Below, one piece after another: positions 63,879 to 64,000 of a DNA stretch of 64,000 bases (its first letter is position 1; every line of letters starts with the position of its first letter). Under the pieces are notes generated by a model. It was not told the DNA's origin. It was given only the letters and a program-made list of their open reading frames with translations, and searched no databases. The DNA is from Exiguobacterium sp. SL-9 (GTDB lineage Bacteria > Bacillota > Bacilli > Exiguobacteriales > Exiguobacteriaceae). The DNA lies in assembly GCF_004336985.1 (NCBI RefSeq), contig NZ_SJUO01000004.1, positions 124,001 through 188,000 of the forward strand, read 5' to 3'. The translations under genes were made by a program, and so were the position numbers.

Positions 63879-64000
63879 ATGAACATCGCCCTGATTGCCC
63901 ATGACAAGAAGAAGGATGATTTAATCGTACTCGTGAAAGCTTACGCCCACGTTTTAGAAAACCACCATCTGTTCGCGACCGGCACGACCGGTAAGCGCAT
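63879..64000 (+). CDS. mgsA: Methylglyoxal synthase (5' end only)
   Basis: The first 40 codons are visible before the window ends: [20 protein letters not shown].., then [12 protein letters not shown]. These are the N-terminal motifs of methylglyoxal synthase (IALIAHDxKK and FATGTTGxxI, phosphate-binding loop). The enzyme turns dihydroxyacetone phosphate into methylglyoxal as a bypass when phosphate is limiting. Strong ribosome site GAGGAGGAAGTAGG. Confidence 0.92.
   Translation, partial: MNIALIAHDKKKDDLIVLVKAYAHVLENHHLFATGTTGKR

Overview
The window is chromosomal DNA of a Bacilli-class Firmicute with roughly balanced GC. Gene content and protein style (LicT- and GlcT-type antitermination, SwrC-like RND pump, lemA-htpX, a glyoxylate shunt with malate synthase G, YdcZ transporters) fit Exiguobacterium or a close relative; the genus is an inference. 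No rRNA, tRNA, insertion sequence, prophage or CRISPR array was seen. Genes are tightly packed and most convergent ends share a bidirectional hairpin terminator.

Layout. 1-3.7 kb: end of a beta-helix protein, a flavodoxin, an oligo-1,6-glucosidase and its divergent AraC-type regulator. 3.8-6.0 kb: a surface protein with an MPETG anchor and two tandem helical repeats, followed by a class F sortase carrying a C-terminal Fn3-like domain. 6.1-9.8 kb: a Fur-controlled ferric-iron ABC importer. 9.9-13.7 kb: TetR plus RND efflux pump. 13.7-23.7 kb: YwqG, LrgAB-type membrane pair, SDR, peptidase T, OsmC, SfsA, SpoIIM-like protein, ABC-F ATPase, a double YtkA-like lipoprotein and a LysM polysaccharide deacetylase. 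23.7-29.5 kb: glyoxylate shunt operon (malate synthase G, a 98-aa Cys-rich protein, isocitrate lyase), divergent from a MarR-nitroreductase operon; a repeated TGTTATATAACA-type palindrome sits at both promoter regions. 29.5-33.9 kb: methyltransferase, ROK kinase, GGDEF cyclase with a membrane partner, small proteins. 34-38.4 kb: beta-glucoside operon licT-bglP-bglH with two RAT/terminator switches. 38.4-42.6 kb: two-component system with a linked ATPase, divergent from a secreted Gly/His-rich protein, then a ZIP-like membrane protein.

42.6-44.8 kb is the most unusual part: a MutS2 paralogue that keeps the ATPase and KOW-like domains but has no Smr nuclease domain, preceded by a promoter, a 9-codon leader ORF (MLMSEVVSA), mutually exclusive pairing segments and an intrinsic terminator. 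This has the form of ribosome-controlled attenuation and would fit a gene induced by translation stress.

44.8-64 kb: glucose/GlcNAc-type PTS operon (IIA, antiterminator, IICB) behind a third RAT switch; lemA-htpX; a NUDIX gene broken by an in-frame TAA; M20 amidohydrolase; CNNM/CBS protein; two YdcZ transporters flanking a Crp/Fnr regulator; DJ-1 family protein; glycerol dehydrogenase; IsdG-type haem monooxygenase; azlCD; an HD-GYP protein; a mechanosensitive-type membrane protein; and the start of methylglyoxal synthase. Carbon control is a recurring theme: three antitermination switches, two cre-like sites 7-9 bp upstream of -35 boxes, the glyoxylate shunt and mgsA.
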